This document shows, one piece after another, positions 29,671 through 38,985 of a DNA stretch of 64,000 bases. Numbering within the stretch: position 1 is the stretch's first letter; the number at the start of each line of letters is the position of its first letter. The stretch comes from Planctomycetota bacterium (GTDB taxonomy: Bacteria > Planctomycetota > Planctomycetia > Planctomycetales > Planctomycetaceae). The stretch spans positions 1-64,000 of the forward strand of contig JAQBWV010000003.1 of the NCBI GenBank assembly GCA_027624335.1. The letters are read 5' to 3'. The translations under genes and the position numbers were made by a program. A model generated the notes under the pieces. That model did not search any database and was not told the DNA's origin. It worked only from the letters and a program-made list of their open reading frames with translations.

Positions 29671-30594
29671 CTACGAATTGTCACCAACACAACTCGCCAG
29701 TAATGCGGCAACCCAATGCTTCGGCGGCTTTGCGATCCTGCGGGCTACCCACACATGAATCGAATTGTTCCTCCTCCCGAACCTGAGGAGACGCATCCCT
29801 ATTGCGATTCGAATTCGTGCTGCCATTGGTACGGTCCAGATGGGATCTTTTTCAGACCTTTGCAGGACGATCGGATCCCAGAACACCGACGCATCTCGGG
29901 CTTCAAATCCGTTTGCCTGATAGAGGCGTTCCAGATCACCGCTGAAATGCAGATTCTCCCTCAGATGCGTTGACTTTGTCCAATGGACGCACCAGAACGG
30001 CGCATGAACAAACAATAGACCGTCGGGTTTCAGCCAGTGCTGAAATTGCTTCACAAACTCATCGGGCTGCGGGACGTGTTCCAGAACATCCAGACAAACG
30101 ATCGCATCCAGCGAGTGCGGCTTGATGTCTTCCAACGACTCAAGATTGGCGACGACAACGCCGTTGTCTTCGAATACCTGCTTCGAAAACTCCTGGCAAC
30201 GCAGCGACGGCTCGAAGTATTTGACACGGTGACCGCAAAGCGCCAGATGTGCGCTGTCGAATCCCAAACCATCCCCGAAACAGAAAATGTCGGCCTGCTT
30301 CCGGTCGAATTGCTGCAGACGGGATGAAACGAAATGTCGCATTCTTTCCTTTGCGCGGCAGCAGTTGCACACGGTTGAATCGTAAATAAACGCGTCTGAC
30401 TCGCGGTAGAAGTCGTCAAGTTTTGACGATACGACATGCATCGGAATGTTCTGTGACTTCATTCCGTTGTTGACGTTTGTGCCAATCTCTGCCGATTCCG
30501 CAATCAATCGTTCTCTGACTTCCGTTTGTGACGATCCGGAAACCGCAGCGATCAGCGCGATCGTCCTCTGGACGTCGTCAAGTGGCTTCAGCAC
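29671..30594 (-). CDS. Class I SAM-dependent methyltransferase
   Basis: The 307-residue protein has a helical N-terminal region (1-75) with a CNCC motif near 77-80. A methyltransferase Rossmann domain follows: DIFCFGDGLGFDSAHLAL (motif I, near 100), VKYFEPS (motif II), LDAIVCLDVLEHVPQPDEF (motif IV) and LKPDGLLFVHAP (motif VI). The start is GTG with GGGAG upstream. It faces the SDR gene convergently (100-base gap), at the end of the glycosyltransferase row. The C-terminal basic region (RIRIAIGMRLLRFGRR) might touch membranes. Substrate unknown. Confidence 0.85.
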   Translation of the reverse strand: MLKPLDDVQRTIALIAAVSGSSQTEVRERLIAESAEIGTNVNNGMKSQNIPMHVVSSKLDDFYRESDAFIYDSTVCNCCRAKERMRHFVSSRLQQFDRKQADIFCFGDGLGFDSAHLALCGHRVKYFEPSLRCQEFSKQVFEDNGVVVANLESLEDIKPHSLDAIVCLDVLEHVPQPDEFVKQFQHWLKPDGLLFVHAPFWCVHWTKSTHLRENLHFSGDLERLYQANGFEARDASVFWDPIVLQRSEKDPIWTVPMAARIRIAIGMRLLRFGRRNNSIHVWVARRIAKPPKHWVAALLASCVGDNS

Positions 30595-30817
30595 TTATTC
30601 ATCTCCCTGCCGACCGTTCTCTGGGACTCAACCGAGTGCTGAGCCTGTCAACGGCGGACCAAACAAATTTCAGGTTTCCCGATTCCCCGCCCCGGAAAAG
30701 AGGTAATAACCAGGCAACGTCACGAGTCGTTCTCACAAGCGTTGCAACTACTCATCTCATTATCGTACTGAGCATTCGCCGTTCTTCGCCAAGTCTGTCG
30801 GGAAACTGGCACGACCG

Positions 30818-31798
30818 CTACTTCTTCCATGACGGAAACTCGACCAGTACCTTCTGGGCGCCGTCTCGTTTGTCTCGAAAGACTTCGAAGGCCTCCTGGA
30901 TATTCGCTAACGGAAACCGATGAGTGATCAGCGGCTTGACGTTGACGCGCCCCTCGCCAATCCAGCGCATCGCCAGCGGGAAGTCGCGTTGGAAATCCGG
31001 ATTCATGCTCGTGTGAACGGTCAGATTCTTGATCAGCAGATCCCGCCAGCGAATTTCGATTGTCTCGGGCGGAACGCCGAAGCACAGGATTCTACCGGCT
31101 TGAGCACACAGGTCGATGCACAGGTTCATCGCCTGGTCGTAATGTCCGACGCATTCGATGACGACTTCCGGCAGTTGGCCACCGAGGATTTCCCGCACCG
31201 CTTCAACGGGATCGGTTTCCGCATTGCAGATAGTTTCCGTTGCTCCGAACTGCTGACTGGGTGCCAGTCGCGATTCCAGCACATCGATCCCGATGATGTG
31301 TCGCGCTCCCATATTGCTCAGGGCCATATTGAAAAGCTGCCCCATGGGTCCCTGACCGACAACCACCACGTCCCGGTCGATCATGTTCGGCAGCTTCTTC
31401 AGAGCAAAGATCGCCGTGCCCAGCGGCTGAGCCAGCATGCACTCTTCTTCGGAGACGCGATCATCCAGTGGAATCGCGCGAGTCTCATCGATGACGAACC
31501 GTTCCCAGAGTCCCAGCTGATTAATCGGCACGCAAAGGACTCGTTCACCGGCCTTGAACCGGCTTCCGTTGGTGGCGACCACGGTGCCGGTCATCTCGTG
31601 CAGCGAATGTCCCAATTCGATCGGCCACTCGTCCGTGCCACGAAAGAACGGCAGGTCCGAGCCACACAGACACGTGCATTCAGGCTGAAAAATGATCTGT
31701 CCAGGATTGCCAGGTTCGGTCGGAGCAGACGGAAGCTCCGGCTCGGGAACATCTACAAGTTCAATCCTTCCCGGACCGATGAACTGTCCAGCCAGCAC
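30818..31798 (-). CDS. Zinc-type medium-chain alcohol/sorbitol dehydrogenase
   Basis: The 326-residue MDR enzyme has the catalytic zinc ligands in CTCLCGSD (near 43) and ELGHSLHEMTG (near 64), where most family members read GHE. The NAD domain is marked by DVVVVGQGPMGQLF and IIGIDVLESRL. The four structural-zinc cysteines of ADH are absent, as in many sorbitol or threonine dehydrogenase relatives. The ORF track extends 30 codons upstream; I use GTG 31798 because AGGAAGGA sits about eight bases before it and the protein then begins LAGQFIGPGRIELVDVPEP, a normal MDR N-terminus. It lies 102 bases after a Tat-exported oxidoreductase gene on the same strand. Substrate unknown, probably a polyol or sugar. 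Confidence 0.88.
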   Translation of the reverse strand: MLAGQFIGPGRIELVDVPEPELPSAPTEPGNPGQIIFQPECTCLCGSDLPFFRGTDEWPIELGHSLHEMTGTVVATNGSRFKAGERVLCVPINQLGLWERFVIDETRAIPLDDRVSEEECMLAQPLGTAIFALKKLPNMIDRDVVVVGQGPMGQLFNMALSNMGARHIIGIDVLESRLAPSQQFGATETICNAETDPVEAVREILGGQLPEVVIECVGHYDQAMNLCIDLCAQAGRILCFGVPPETIEIRWRDLLIKNLTVHTSMNPDFQRDFPLAMRWIGEGRVNVKPLITHRFPLANIQEAFEVFRDKRDGAQKVLVEFPSWKK

Positions 31799-31900
31799 GG
31801 TTGCGTTCCTTCCTGAAAATGACTTTGAGAATAAAACAACCCCGGCCGCCGTGTGGCAACCGGAGCTGACTGAACATTCGAGAAACACTGAGCCTGGTCA

Positions 31901-33244
31901 TCACACGAACGGCGTCACTCCAGGCAGTGCCGTCGGTCGAAACTCAACTTTGCTGTCCCAGCCATTCGACACATCGGGTACCAGAGACAGCTTCGAATTC
32001 ATGGCCATCTCCCAGGTGACTTCTTTGCCCGTGTAACCAGCCATGCGACCCATGATGGCCATCATTGTACTGTTGACCATTCGGTCGCCATCGTTGATGT
32101 GATTGCCGGATCGGATCGACGCAAAGAATTCGTCATGCTCCTGCTGATACATGTCACGCTTCGGACCGTCGTACTTCCAGGTTTCTTTGCCCGTCAGATC
32201 GTTGATCGTGCTGCCGCGGCGTCCAATCTTGCCGGTCCCCGTTGTGCCGAGAATCGTGCACAGGTTTTCGTTGTGGCAACCAGGAATCTGTCGCTGCGAC
32301 AGGAATCCGCGAGCATCATTGTCCCACACAAAGTTCAGCTCGATGTGATCGAAAATGTTCCCACCGTGAGCTGGAAGCTGGCGGCCACCGACGGCGGTGA
32401 CACTCGCGGGCGGACGATCTCCCATCGCCCAGGCAATCCAGTCGACCGTATGACACGCCTGCTCGACAAGTCCATCTCCCGACAACCAGGTGAAGTTGTA
32501 CCAGTTGCGAACCATCCACTCGATGTCCGACATCCCCTCGGGACGAGTACTGACGGGCGGCATCGGCTTGACCGGAGACGTCAGGTAAGTGCCGTAGACC
32601 GCTCGCACATCGCCAATTTCGCCATCAAGTACGCGTTCAAACAACGCCTTCTTCTGAAATTCGTATCGCCAGCAGAAGCCAGCCAGTACGGCGAGGTTTT
32701 TCTCTTTCGAGATCGCGACCGATTCAAACACCGACTGCACACCGACCGGATCCGTGGCCATCGGCTTTTCGGTAAAGACATGCTTTCCGGCATCGACGGC
32801 GGCTCGAAAATGCATCGGTCGGAATCCGGGCGGAGTTGCCAGCAGCACCACGTCGACCATCTCAACGACCTGCTTGTAACCATTCAAACCGCCAAAGACG
32901 TGATCATCAGCGACCTTGATCTGACCAACAATCGACTTGTCAGCCTTGAGTCGCTCGATACTTCTGACGGCTGTTTCCGGAAACGCGTCGGCAACGGCGA
33001 CGAGTTCCGTCTTTGTGTCGGCATGCAGTGCCTGACTGGCTGCTCCCGTTCCACGTCCACCGGCACCGATCAGACCAACTCGCAGAATATCCGAGCCCGA
33101 TGCGTACACCGATGGCGACAATGCTGTCAGGCTTGTCACTGCCATGCCTCCTGCAAGTGCGGCAGAGCCCGACTTCAGAAACGTGCGCCGGCTTTCGTCG
33201 ATTGTTCGTGCGGTCGTCGATTGAGTCGTGATCGGATCGGTCAT
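31901..33244 (-). CDS. Tat-exported Gfo/Idh/MocA-family oxidoreductase
   Basis: The 447-residue protein begins with a twin-arginine signal (ESRRTFLKSGSAALAGG, RR at 19-20), so it is exported folded with its NAD(P). The Rossmann motif VGLIGAGGRGTG follows near residue 57, and the family EKPMA motif appears in GKHVFTEKPMATD. The C-terminal domain contains NWYNFTWLSGDGLVEQACH. The track start at 33250 would leave the GGGAG ribosome site one base from the ATG; the next ATG (33244) has seven bases of spacing and is preferred. Planctomycetes encode dozens of such paralogues, thought to act on sugars in the periplasm. It may share a transcript with the dehydrogenase downstream. Confidence 0.92.
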   Translation of the reverse strand: MTDPITTQSTTARTIDESRRTFLKSGSAALAGGMAVTSLTALSPSVYASGSDILRVGLIGAGGRGTGAASQALHADTKTELVAVADAFPETAVRSIERLKADKSIVGQIKVADDHVFGGLNGYKQVVEMVDVVLLATPPGFRPMHFRAAVDAGKHVFTEKPMATDPVGVQSVFESVAISKEKNLAVLAGFCWRYEFQKKALFERVLDGEIGDVRAVYGTYLTSPVKPMPPVSTRPEGMSDIEWMVRNWYNFTWLSGDGLVEQACHTVDWIAWAMGDRPPASVTAVGGRQLPAHGGNIFDHIELNFVWDNDARGFLSQRQIPGCHNENLCTILGTTGTGKIGRRGSTINDLTGKETWKYDGPKRDMYQQEHDEFFASIRSGNHINDGDRMVNSTMMAIMGRMAGYTGKEVTWEMAMNSKLSLVPDVSNGWDSKVEFRPTALPGVTPFV

Positions 33245-33251
33245 TGACATT

Positions 33252-33256
33252 CTCCC
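33252..33256 (-). promoter_or_regulatory. Ribosome binding site deciding the Gfo/Idh/MocA start
   Basis: GGGAG on the minus strand lies one base from ATG 33250 but seven bases from ATG 33244. The spacing favours the second ATG. Confidence 0.6.
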
Positions 33257-33453
33257 GGAAGAATTCAGATACGCCTTACGGTGGATAACAATCCAGCGAG
33301 TTCAGTTTCCGCGACGTGACATGCTATCAGAGGCAACGTTGACATCGCGAGCGAATCATCGATTGTCACTGATGCGATTGCGATCGCAACGCTGCGAAAC
33401 GAGACTGATCAAAACTCCCCGAACTCCCACGTCTCAAATTGAAAGTCACGACT

Positions 33454-34578
33454 ATGCACCGCAGTGTTGTCATCACGGCTGTCATCCTGATTTCTGGCCA
33501 GTTTGCGCACGTATCTCCCACCGCATTCGCGGACAATCAACCGCTGAGCAGAATTTCTTTCGGCTCTTGCGCGAAGCAGTCGCAGCCTCAGCCGATCTGG
33601 GAAGCGATCGTCGCCGCAGATCCCGAACTGTTTCTGATGATCGGCGACAACATCTACGCCGACACCGAAGACATGGATCTGCTCTGGAAGCACTACCAGA
33701 TGCTGGGTGCCAAGCCCGGTTTTCAGAAGTTGCGCCAACATTGCCCGATTCTGGCTACCTGGGACGACCACGATTACGGAGCCAACGACGCCGGTGTCGA
33801 GTACCCGAAGAAACGCGAGTCACAACAGTTGTTCCTGGACTTCTTCGAAGTTGCGAAAGATTCGCCGTTGCGAAAGCAGGAGGGAGTCCAGTCGTCGCAC
33901 CTGTTCGGTCCGGAGGGCAGACGCGTGCAGATCATTCTGCTTGACACTCGCTACTTCCGCAGCCCGCTCACTCGTGGCTATGAACCCAGCGAACGCAACG
34001 AGGGTTTCAGAGGAAACTACAAAGGAACGGAAGACCGTTCGACCACGATGCTGGGAGAAGCTCAGTGGAAGTGGCTCGAAAACGAGCTTCGTAAACCTGC
34101 GGAAGTTCGAGTGATCGCGTCCAGTATCCAGGTCATCCCTGACGAGCACGGTTCCGAGAAGTGGGGCAACTTCCCGCACGAGCGGCTCCGTTTGTTTCAC
34201 CTGATTCGTGACACTAAGGCAAACGGCGTCATCATGATCAGTGGCGACCGACACCTGGCAGAGATCATGGAAATCGACTCCCAGCGATCCGGCAACTCCT
34301 ACCCGCTCTACGAAGTGACGTCGAGCAGCCTCAACGCACCAAGCGGCAACTTCACAAAGGCAGGCACCCGATTCGCCAATGAAATCAATTCGTACCGGCT
34401 CGGCCTGACCTACTTCGACATCAACTTCGGCATGATCACCATCGACTGGACCAGGCCAGATCCGCTGATCCGCATGCGCGTGCAGGATGCGGTCGGCGAC
34501 GTGGTTCTGCAGAAAACCGTCCCGCTCTCAAGGCTTCAGCCATCAAAATCGTTCAAGCTCGGCCCTGCCGATCGCTGA
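33454..34578 (+). CDS. PhoD-like alkaline phosphatase/phosphodiesterase, secreted
   Basis: The product (374 residues from ATG 33454) has a signal peptide (VVITAVILISGQFAHVSPTAFA). A PhoD-type metallophosphatase domain follows: ISFGSCAKQSQPQPIW, LMIGDNIYAD, ATWDDHDYGANDAG, and a C-terminal ISGDRHLAEI with metal-binding His. These match the DxD/DDHD/GDxH pattern of the family. The track uses a TTG five codons earlier; neither start has a clear ribosome site. It is divergent from the Tat oxidoreductase gene and convergent with ettA (eight-base gap). It probably releases phosphate from organic esters outside the cytoplasm. Confidence 0.9.
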   Translation: MHRSVVITAVILISGQFAHVSPTAFADNQPLSRISFGSCAKQSQPQPIWEAIVAADPELFLMIGDNIYADTEDMDLLWKHYQMLGAKPGFQKLRQHCPILATWDDHDYGANDAGVEYPKKRESQQLFLDFFEVAKDSPLRKQEGVQSSHLFGPEGRRVQIILLDTRYFRSPLTRGYEPSERNEGFRGNYKGTEDRSTTMLGEAQWKWLENELRKPAEVRVIASSIQVIPDEHGSEKWGNFPHERLRLFHLIRDTKANGVIMISGDRHLAEIMEIDSQRSGNSYPLYEVTSSSLNAPSGNFTKAGTRFANEINSYRLGLTYFDINFGMITIDWTRPDPLIRMRVQDAVGDVVLQKTVPLSRLQPSKSFKLGPADR

Positions 34579-34586
34579 GCCTCAAA

Positions 34587-36260
34587 TCACCGTGACAATG
34601 GCTTGTGACGAAGCCGGTGCGGACGATCCGCTGCTGCGCCCAGACGCTGCTTTCGATTCACTTCGTACATCTCGTAGTTGCCTTCGAACCAGTACGCCTG
34701 GCCGTCGCCTTCAAACGCCAGAATGTGAGTCGCGATTCGGTCAAGGAACCAACGATCGTGGCTGACCACAACCGCACACCCACCGAAGTCCTGCAGTCCC
34801 TCTTCCAGCGCACGCAACGTGTCGACATCCAGATCGTTCGTTGGCTCGTCCAGCAGTAAAACGTTGCCGCCCGATCGCAGCAGCTTCGCCATGTGAACAC
34901 GGTTACGCTCGCCACCCGAAAGTTGATCGACAAACTTCTGCTGATCCGTCCCCTTGAAATTAAACCGTCCGCAATAAGCCCGCGCATGAATGTCTGTCGT
35001 ACCGATCTGAATCAGGTCTCGCCCGCCAGAGATTTCCTGGTAAACCGTCTTCCTCGGATCCAGCGAATCACGTGACTGGTCGACGTAAGCAAGCATCACC
35101 CGCTCGCCAATTCGCAGCGAGCCACTAGTCGGTTCTTCCTGTCCCATAATCATGCGGAACAGAGTTGTCTTGCCCGCCCCGTTCGGACCGATGACGCCAA
35201 CAATTCCCCCCTTCGGCAGATCGAAAGTAACGTCTTCGAAAATCAACGTATCGCCGAACGACTTCGTCAGATTTTCGGCTCGAATCACGAGATCGCCCAG
35301 CGACTGACTCGTCGGGATCTGAATCTGAGCGGCGCCGTCTTTCGCGTCGTATTGCTGCCTCTGGAGTTCGTCGTAACGTTGCAGTCGCGCTTTGCTCTTC
35401 GTCGCTCTGGCCTTGGGGCTCATTCGAACCCACTCCAGCTCGCGAGCCAGTTCTTTCTGCCGCCGCGATTCACGGTTTTCCTCAACGGCAAGTCGCTTCT
35501 GCTTCTGCTCCAGCCAGGATGAATAGTTACCTTCGTACGGGATGCCCTTGCCTCGATCGAGTTCCAGAATCCAGCCAGCGACATTGTCGAGAAAGTAGCG
35601 GTCGTGAGTGATCGCGACGACCGTGCCTGGAAACGATCCGAGGTATTGTTCCAGCCATCCGACCGACTCAGCGTCCAGATGGTTAGTCGGTTCATCAAGC
35701 AGAAGGATGTCCGGGTTCCGCAGCAGCAGTTGACACAGTGCGACTCGACGCTTTTCACCACCCGACAGGGTTCCGATGATCGCGTCGCCCGCCGGAACTC
35801 GTACCGCGTCGGCGGCGATTTCAACGGTCCGGTCCAGTTCCCACAGATTCAGCGTGTCGATTCTGTCCTGGACGGTCGATTGCTCTTCGAGAACCTTTTC
35901 CATTTCTTCGGGAGTCAGCTCTTCGCAAAGTCGCATGTTGAGTTCGTTATAGCGGTCAAGAATCGCTCGTGATTCGGCAACGCCTTCCGCAATGCATTCG
36001 TCGACGGTCTTTTCCGGATCCAGCCGCGGCTCCTGAGGAAAGTACCCGATGCGGGTGCCCTTTACGGATCTCAACTCGCCTTCAAAATCTTTGTCCTCGC
36101 CGGCCATGATTCGCAGCAGCGTGCTCTTGCCGGATCCGTTGTTGCCGAGAACTCCAATCTTGGCGCCGGGGAAAAATGCCAGCCAGATGTTGGTGAGAAC
36201 CTCTTTCTCGTCGTAAATTCGAGTGAGGCTCTCGATCGTCATGATGTACTGTTCAGCCAT
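34587..36260 (-). CDS. ettA: Energy-dependent translational throttle EttA (ABC-F)
   Basis: The 557-residue ABC-F protein has two ATPase cassettes and no membrane domain. Walker A sequences are [14 protein letters not shown] (near 36) and [14 protein letters not shown] (near 356). Signature motifs are [12 protein letters not shown] and [12 protein letters not shown], and each Walker B ends in LLLDEPTN. The linker contains the ABC-F-type charged region ([15 protein letters not shown]). The opening [20 protein letters not shown] matches EttA, which binds the ribosomal E site and gates elongation according to ATP/ADP. It is 23 bases downstream of a SLOG-fold gene on the same strand. Confidence 0.95.
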   Translation of the reverse strand: MAEQYIMTIESLTRIYDEKEVLTNIWLAFFPGAKIGVLGNNGSGKSTLLRIMAGEDKDFEGELRSVKGTRIGYFPQEPRLDPEKTVDECIAEGVAESRAILDRYNELNMRLCEELTPEEMEKVLEEQSTVQDRIDTLNLWELDRTVEIAADAVRVPAGDAIIGTLSGGEKRRVALCQLLLRNPDILLLDEPTNHLDAESVGWLEQYLGSFPGTVVAITHDRYFLDNVAGWILELDRGKGIPYEGNYSSWLEQKQKRLAVEENRESRRQKELARELEWVRMSPKARATKSKARLQRYDELQRQQYDAKDGAAQIQIPTSQSLGDLVIRAENLTKSFGDTLIFEDVTFDLPKGGIVGVIGPNGAGKTTLFRMIMGQEEPTSGSLRIGERVMLAYVDQSRDSLDPRKTVYQEISGGRDLIQIGTTDIHARAYCGRFNFKGTDQQKFVDQLSGGERNRVHMAKLLRSGGNVLLLDEPTNDLDVDTLRALEEGLQDFGGCAVVVSHDRWFLDRIATHILAFEGDGQAYWFEGNYEMYEVNRKQRLGAAADRPHRLRHKPLSR

Positions 36261-36283
36261 GGCTCTGGTTTTCCGATGCGATT

Positions 36284-36745
36284 TTAATCTGCTGTGCGTT
36301 TGAAGAATTCTCGAAGGTACGCGCTCGCCTGAGCGAAGATGCCCGACTGCTGTGACTCGCGAGGCCCGGCGACGTTGAGGGTGCGGATTCTATTTTCGGC
36401 GATCCATTCCTCAACCGGCTGGACGCCTAATTCGGTAACAAGATCAATAACAATCGAAGGTTTTCCGTGTTGAAGAGCAATTGACTCCGTCAACGCCGTC
36501 CCGCCAGTCAGTTTACCGCGACTGAGGATCAGCGTTCCGTCTGACTCCGCAACATTCATACGCGTCCGGACGGCGTAGTTTCGGGACGCGCACTCATCCA
36601 GCGGAAACCGATCTGGAATCCGCCCGTCCTCTGCTCTCCGACCACGAGGACACCAGCCTCCACACGGAATCCCGAGTTCCAGAGCAACCTCAAGCGCCGC
36701 CCGATCAACTCCGGTTTGCCCACCTGAAACGAGACGTTCAATCAC
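36284..36745 (-). CDS. cpYpsA-type SLOG-fold protein (putative molybdenum carrier family)
   Basis: The 153-residue product begins [20 protein letters not shown], the nucleotide-binding glycine-rich loop of the cpYpsA/SLOG fold. It also has [17 protein letters not shown], the [17 protein letters not shown] strand and LTGGTALT. This matches the family labelled putative molybdenum carrier. That label comes from one member; SLOG proteins more generally bind nucleotides or their derivatives. The track start (36793) adds 16 residues of Val/Cys-rich sequence. GTG 36745 has GGAAG eight bases upstream and gives the usual N-terminus. It sits 23 bases upstream of ettA, so the two are probably co-transcribed. 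Confidence 0.82.
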   Translation of the reverse strand: MIERLVSGGQTGVDRAALEVALELGIPCGGWCPRGRRAEDGRIPDRFPLDECASRNYAVRTRMNVAESDGTLILSRGKLTGGTALTESIALQHGKPSIVIDLVTELGVQPVEEWIAENRIRTLNVAGPRESQQSGIFAQASAYLREFFKRTAD

Positions 36746-37087
36746 GACGCAAACTTCCACGTGACAGACTTCGATCAAAACTGGCTTGTACAAGTCAGCA
36801 GGACGGGGTTTCTAGCGACCTGGCCCCCGTCCCCGCAAACGGACCTGTGGAAACGGTCGAAAAGCCTCACCCGAGTGCGGGATTCCGGTCGTGAATTCTC
36901 CCTCTCCAGCAAATCACAGCCGCGCTGAAGTCGGCGTCGCAAGCTCCCAATCGGATTCAGACCGCATTAGATGACAGCCATTCGCGAATCGCTGGGACCA
37001 GCGAAGCGTCATCAACACAAACATGACATAGGCTCATTTGTCGGGATTATCCCGCGAATCAGCGTTACCTGCTGCGAGGTCTCGGCC

Positions 37088-37255
37088 ATGTTTGACTCCG
37101 CCACGAGAACTGCCACCAGATACTGCACTTACTACAGCGAAGGACTCGTGAGCTGGTGGGATCACATTGGCCCGACCGAGTACACGTGCATTCTCGTGGG
37201 AGTTGTGGTTGTTGGTTTCATGCTGCTTCGCAATAGCGGGGCGGAGACCCTGTAG
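37088..37255 (+). CDS. 55-aa single-span membrane protein
   Basis: The short protein MFDSATRTATRYCTYYSEGL continues with VSWWDHIGPTEYTCILVGV and one hydrophobic helix (about 34-48, ending VVVVGFMLLRNSG). The track ORF starts 39 codons earlier at 36971, but ATG 37088 has GAGG about eight bases upstream and the earlier residues look random. I believe similar WWDHxGPTEY small proteins recur in planctomycetes, but this cannot be checked here. It precedes two other small genes on the same strand. Function unknown. Confidence 0.6.
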   Translation: MFDSATRTATRYCTYYSEGLVSWWDHIGPTEYTCILVGVVVVGFMLLRNSGAETL

Positions 37256-37488
37256 CGACTGTTTTACTCGTTACGCCGCCGGGGCGACCTGAAAACAACA
37301 CCAACCGCTGAAAACCAAACAAGCCACAGATGTACCAGGTACGGTCTGAATCGCGTCCTTTGTGACTGCTTGTAGCATCCAGGAATCGCCTCTACTAGAA
37401 TCCCCGCTCAACGTGAATCAGGGATCTTGTGTGTCTTCGACTCTGCTCGACCTGATGAGCACACTCGAAGAACAATCAGGGGTGAAAT

Positions 37489-37974
37489 ATGGATTTCGAG
37501 CACCGGCTTGAGCAGGCGATCGAGCGCGGACACCGCTCCCGCGACGCCCTTGCACGAGCCGAGCAACAAAAGACACTCTCAGAAGAAGAGCTTCGAAATC
37601 GGCATTCGTCGGCTCGACTGAATCTGTCTGACCATGCGGAAACGCTGCTGAGGAAGCTGGCCGATCATTTTCCCGGCTTTCGCTTTGAGACCGTCGTCGA
37701 CGAAGACGGCTGGGGAGCCCGCATCAGCCGGGACGACGTTAACCTCGGTCCCGGTTCGCGAGCGAACCAGTACAGCCGATTTCAGATTCTCGTGCGGCCA
37801 TATTCACAGGCGGCGAAGATCGTCGAAGTGGTGGCCAAGGGAGCGATCCGAAACAAAGAGATGCTCAACCGCACCCACTATCAGTTTCTCGCCGAATTCG
37901 ACGAAGAACGATTCAAAGAAGTCATCGACTTGTGGGTTCTTGAATTCGCCGAACAGTTTACGTCGACCACGTAG
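37489..37974 (+). CDS. Conserved-looking 161-aa hypothetical protein
   Basis: The protein starts at an ATG with AGGGGTG upstream. Residues 1-40 form a charged helix (MDFEHRLEQAIERGHRSRDALA), followed by an alpha/beta region with FPGFRFETVVDEDGWGARISRDD and SRFQILVRPYSQAAKIVEVVAKG. It ends in an amphipathic helix (FKEVIDLWVLEFAEQF). It is soluble, with no signal peptide. The Trp/Gly-rich central turn suggests a defined domain. I do not recognise the family. It is followed after 43 bases by a small membrane protein gene. Confidence 0.75.
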   Translation: MDFEHRLEQAIERGHRSRDALARAEQQKTLSEEELRNRHSSARLNLSDHAETLLRKLADHFPGFRFETVVDEDGWGARISRDDVNLGPGSRANQYSRFQILVRPYSQAAKIVEVVAKGAIRNKEMLNRTHYQFLAEFDEERFKEVIDLWVLEFAEQFTSTT

Positions 37975-38017
37975 CAAGACAAAGTGCACCTGCTGGCGAA
38001 TTCAACAGGAGAACAAA

Positions 38018-38224
38018 ATGTCGACTCAATACCGAGCTAGCTTCATTCCCGCATGTGCTTCATTCGGCCCCGTCTTCATCGTGCAGGGCTACGTCTTCCG
38101 GCATAATCAGTTCCTTTCCGCCGTGATCGGTTATGCGGGGGCTCTAGCAACCTCGTTTGCGCTGTTCACTCTTTACAAAATGCTGTCTAACTTACAAGCA
38201 CGACATCGAGACAACCACACCTGA
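38018..38224 (+). CDS. 68-aa two-helix membrane protein
   Basis: ATG 38018 follows a good AGGAG (spacing seven bases) and encodes MSTQYRASFIPACASFGPVF, then a region with two hydrophobic segments (about 8-26 and 33-55, AVIGYAGALATSFALFTLY), ending in a charged tail. The ORF track hides it in the last third of a longer frame (37685-38224) whose upstream part overlaps the 161-aa gene out of frame. Its position 43 bases after that gene suggests co-transcription. Function unknown. Confidence 0.6.
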   Translation: MSTQYRASFIPACASFGPVFIVQGYVFRHNQFLSAVIGYAGALATSFALFTLYKMLSNLQARHRDNHT

Positions 38225-38305
38225 GATCGGGCAGTTGCAGGAGCCCGCTGCGTAAAGTTTTCAGCAAGTCTGGCCTTTCTTCCTATCGTGCGAAAGCCCT
38301 CATCT

Positions 38306-38953
38306 ATGAGCCGTGAGTCTGATCTTCAGCGCGTTCTCGACACTGGCATCGTTTCGATCATCCGAGCCGATTCCGGAGAACAACTGGTCGACGTTGCCAT
38401 CGCCCTTTACGAAGGCGGAATCGATGTCATCGAGGTGACATTCACTGTCCCTGGCGTGCTCGACATCATTTCGGCTGTTCGCAGGAAACTGGGCGACAAG
38501 ATCCTGCTGGGTGCCGGCACTGTCCTGGATACCGAAACCGCTCGATCGGCGATTCTCGCTGGAGCCGAATTCATCGTCACACCGACCGTCAATGTTGACG
38601 TGATCAAACTCTGCAACCGCTACAGCAAAGTCATCATGCCCGGCGGTTTCACTCCGACCGAGGTCTTGACCGCCTGGGAGGCCGGCGCGGACATTGTGAA
38701 AGTCTTTCCCGCAGACACTGGTGGGCCGTCCCACCTGAAAGCGATTCACGGCCCGCTGCCGCAGGTCAGGCTTCTCCCTACTGGCGGAGTGGATCTCGAA
38801 ACGCTGCCTGGCTTTATTAAGGCCGGTGCCTGTGCTGTTGGGTTGGGATCCGCTCTCGTCGAAAAACAGGCGGTCGTGTCCGGCGACATGAATCGAATCC
38901 GCTCTCTCGCCGAGCAGTACGTCGCGTGCCTGAAAAAAGCCCGCGGCCAGTAG
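38306..38953 (+). CDS. eda: KDPG/KHG aldolase
   Basis: The 215-residue class I aldolase has the family landmarks: catalytic Glu in GIDVIEVTF (Glu43), GAGTVLD, the PTVN loop, MPGGFTPTE, Schiff-base lysine in DIVKVFPAD (Lys132), and LLPTGGVDLETL phosphate-binding strand. It splits 2-keto-3-deoxy-6-phosphogluconate to pyruvate and glyceraldehyde-3-phosphate, or acts on 4-hydroxy-2-oxoglutarate. The track starts at GTG 38288; ATG 38306 starts the conserved region, and neither has a good ribosome site. No edd or kdgK lies beside it. It is convergent with the GH77 gene (32-base gap). Confidence 0.93.
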   Translation: MSRESDLQRVLDTGIVSIIRADSGEQLVDVAIALYEGGIDVIEVTFTVPGVLDIISAVRRKLGDKILLGAGTVLDTETARSAILAGAEFIVTPTVNVDVIKLCNRYSKVIMPGGFTPTEVLTAWEAGADIVKVFPADTGGPSHLKAIHGPLPQVRLLPTGGVDLETLPGFIKAGACAVGLGSALVEKQAVVSGDMNRIRSLAEQYVACLKKARGQ

Positions 38954-38985
38954 CCTGTTCGATCCGGTCAGCCCGCAAGATCCGG

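Noticed and set aside
32099-33247. 382-codon plus ORF opposite the Gfo/Idh/MocA gene
   Set aside because: It exactly overlaps a well-supported gene, is Arg-rich and shows no motifs.
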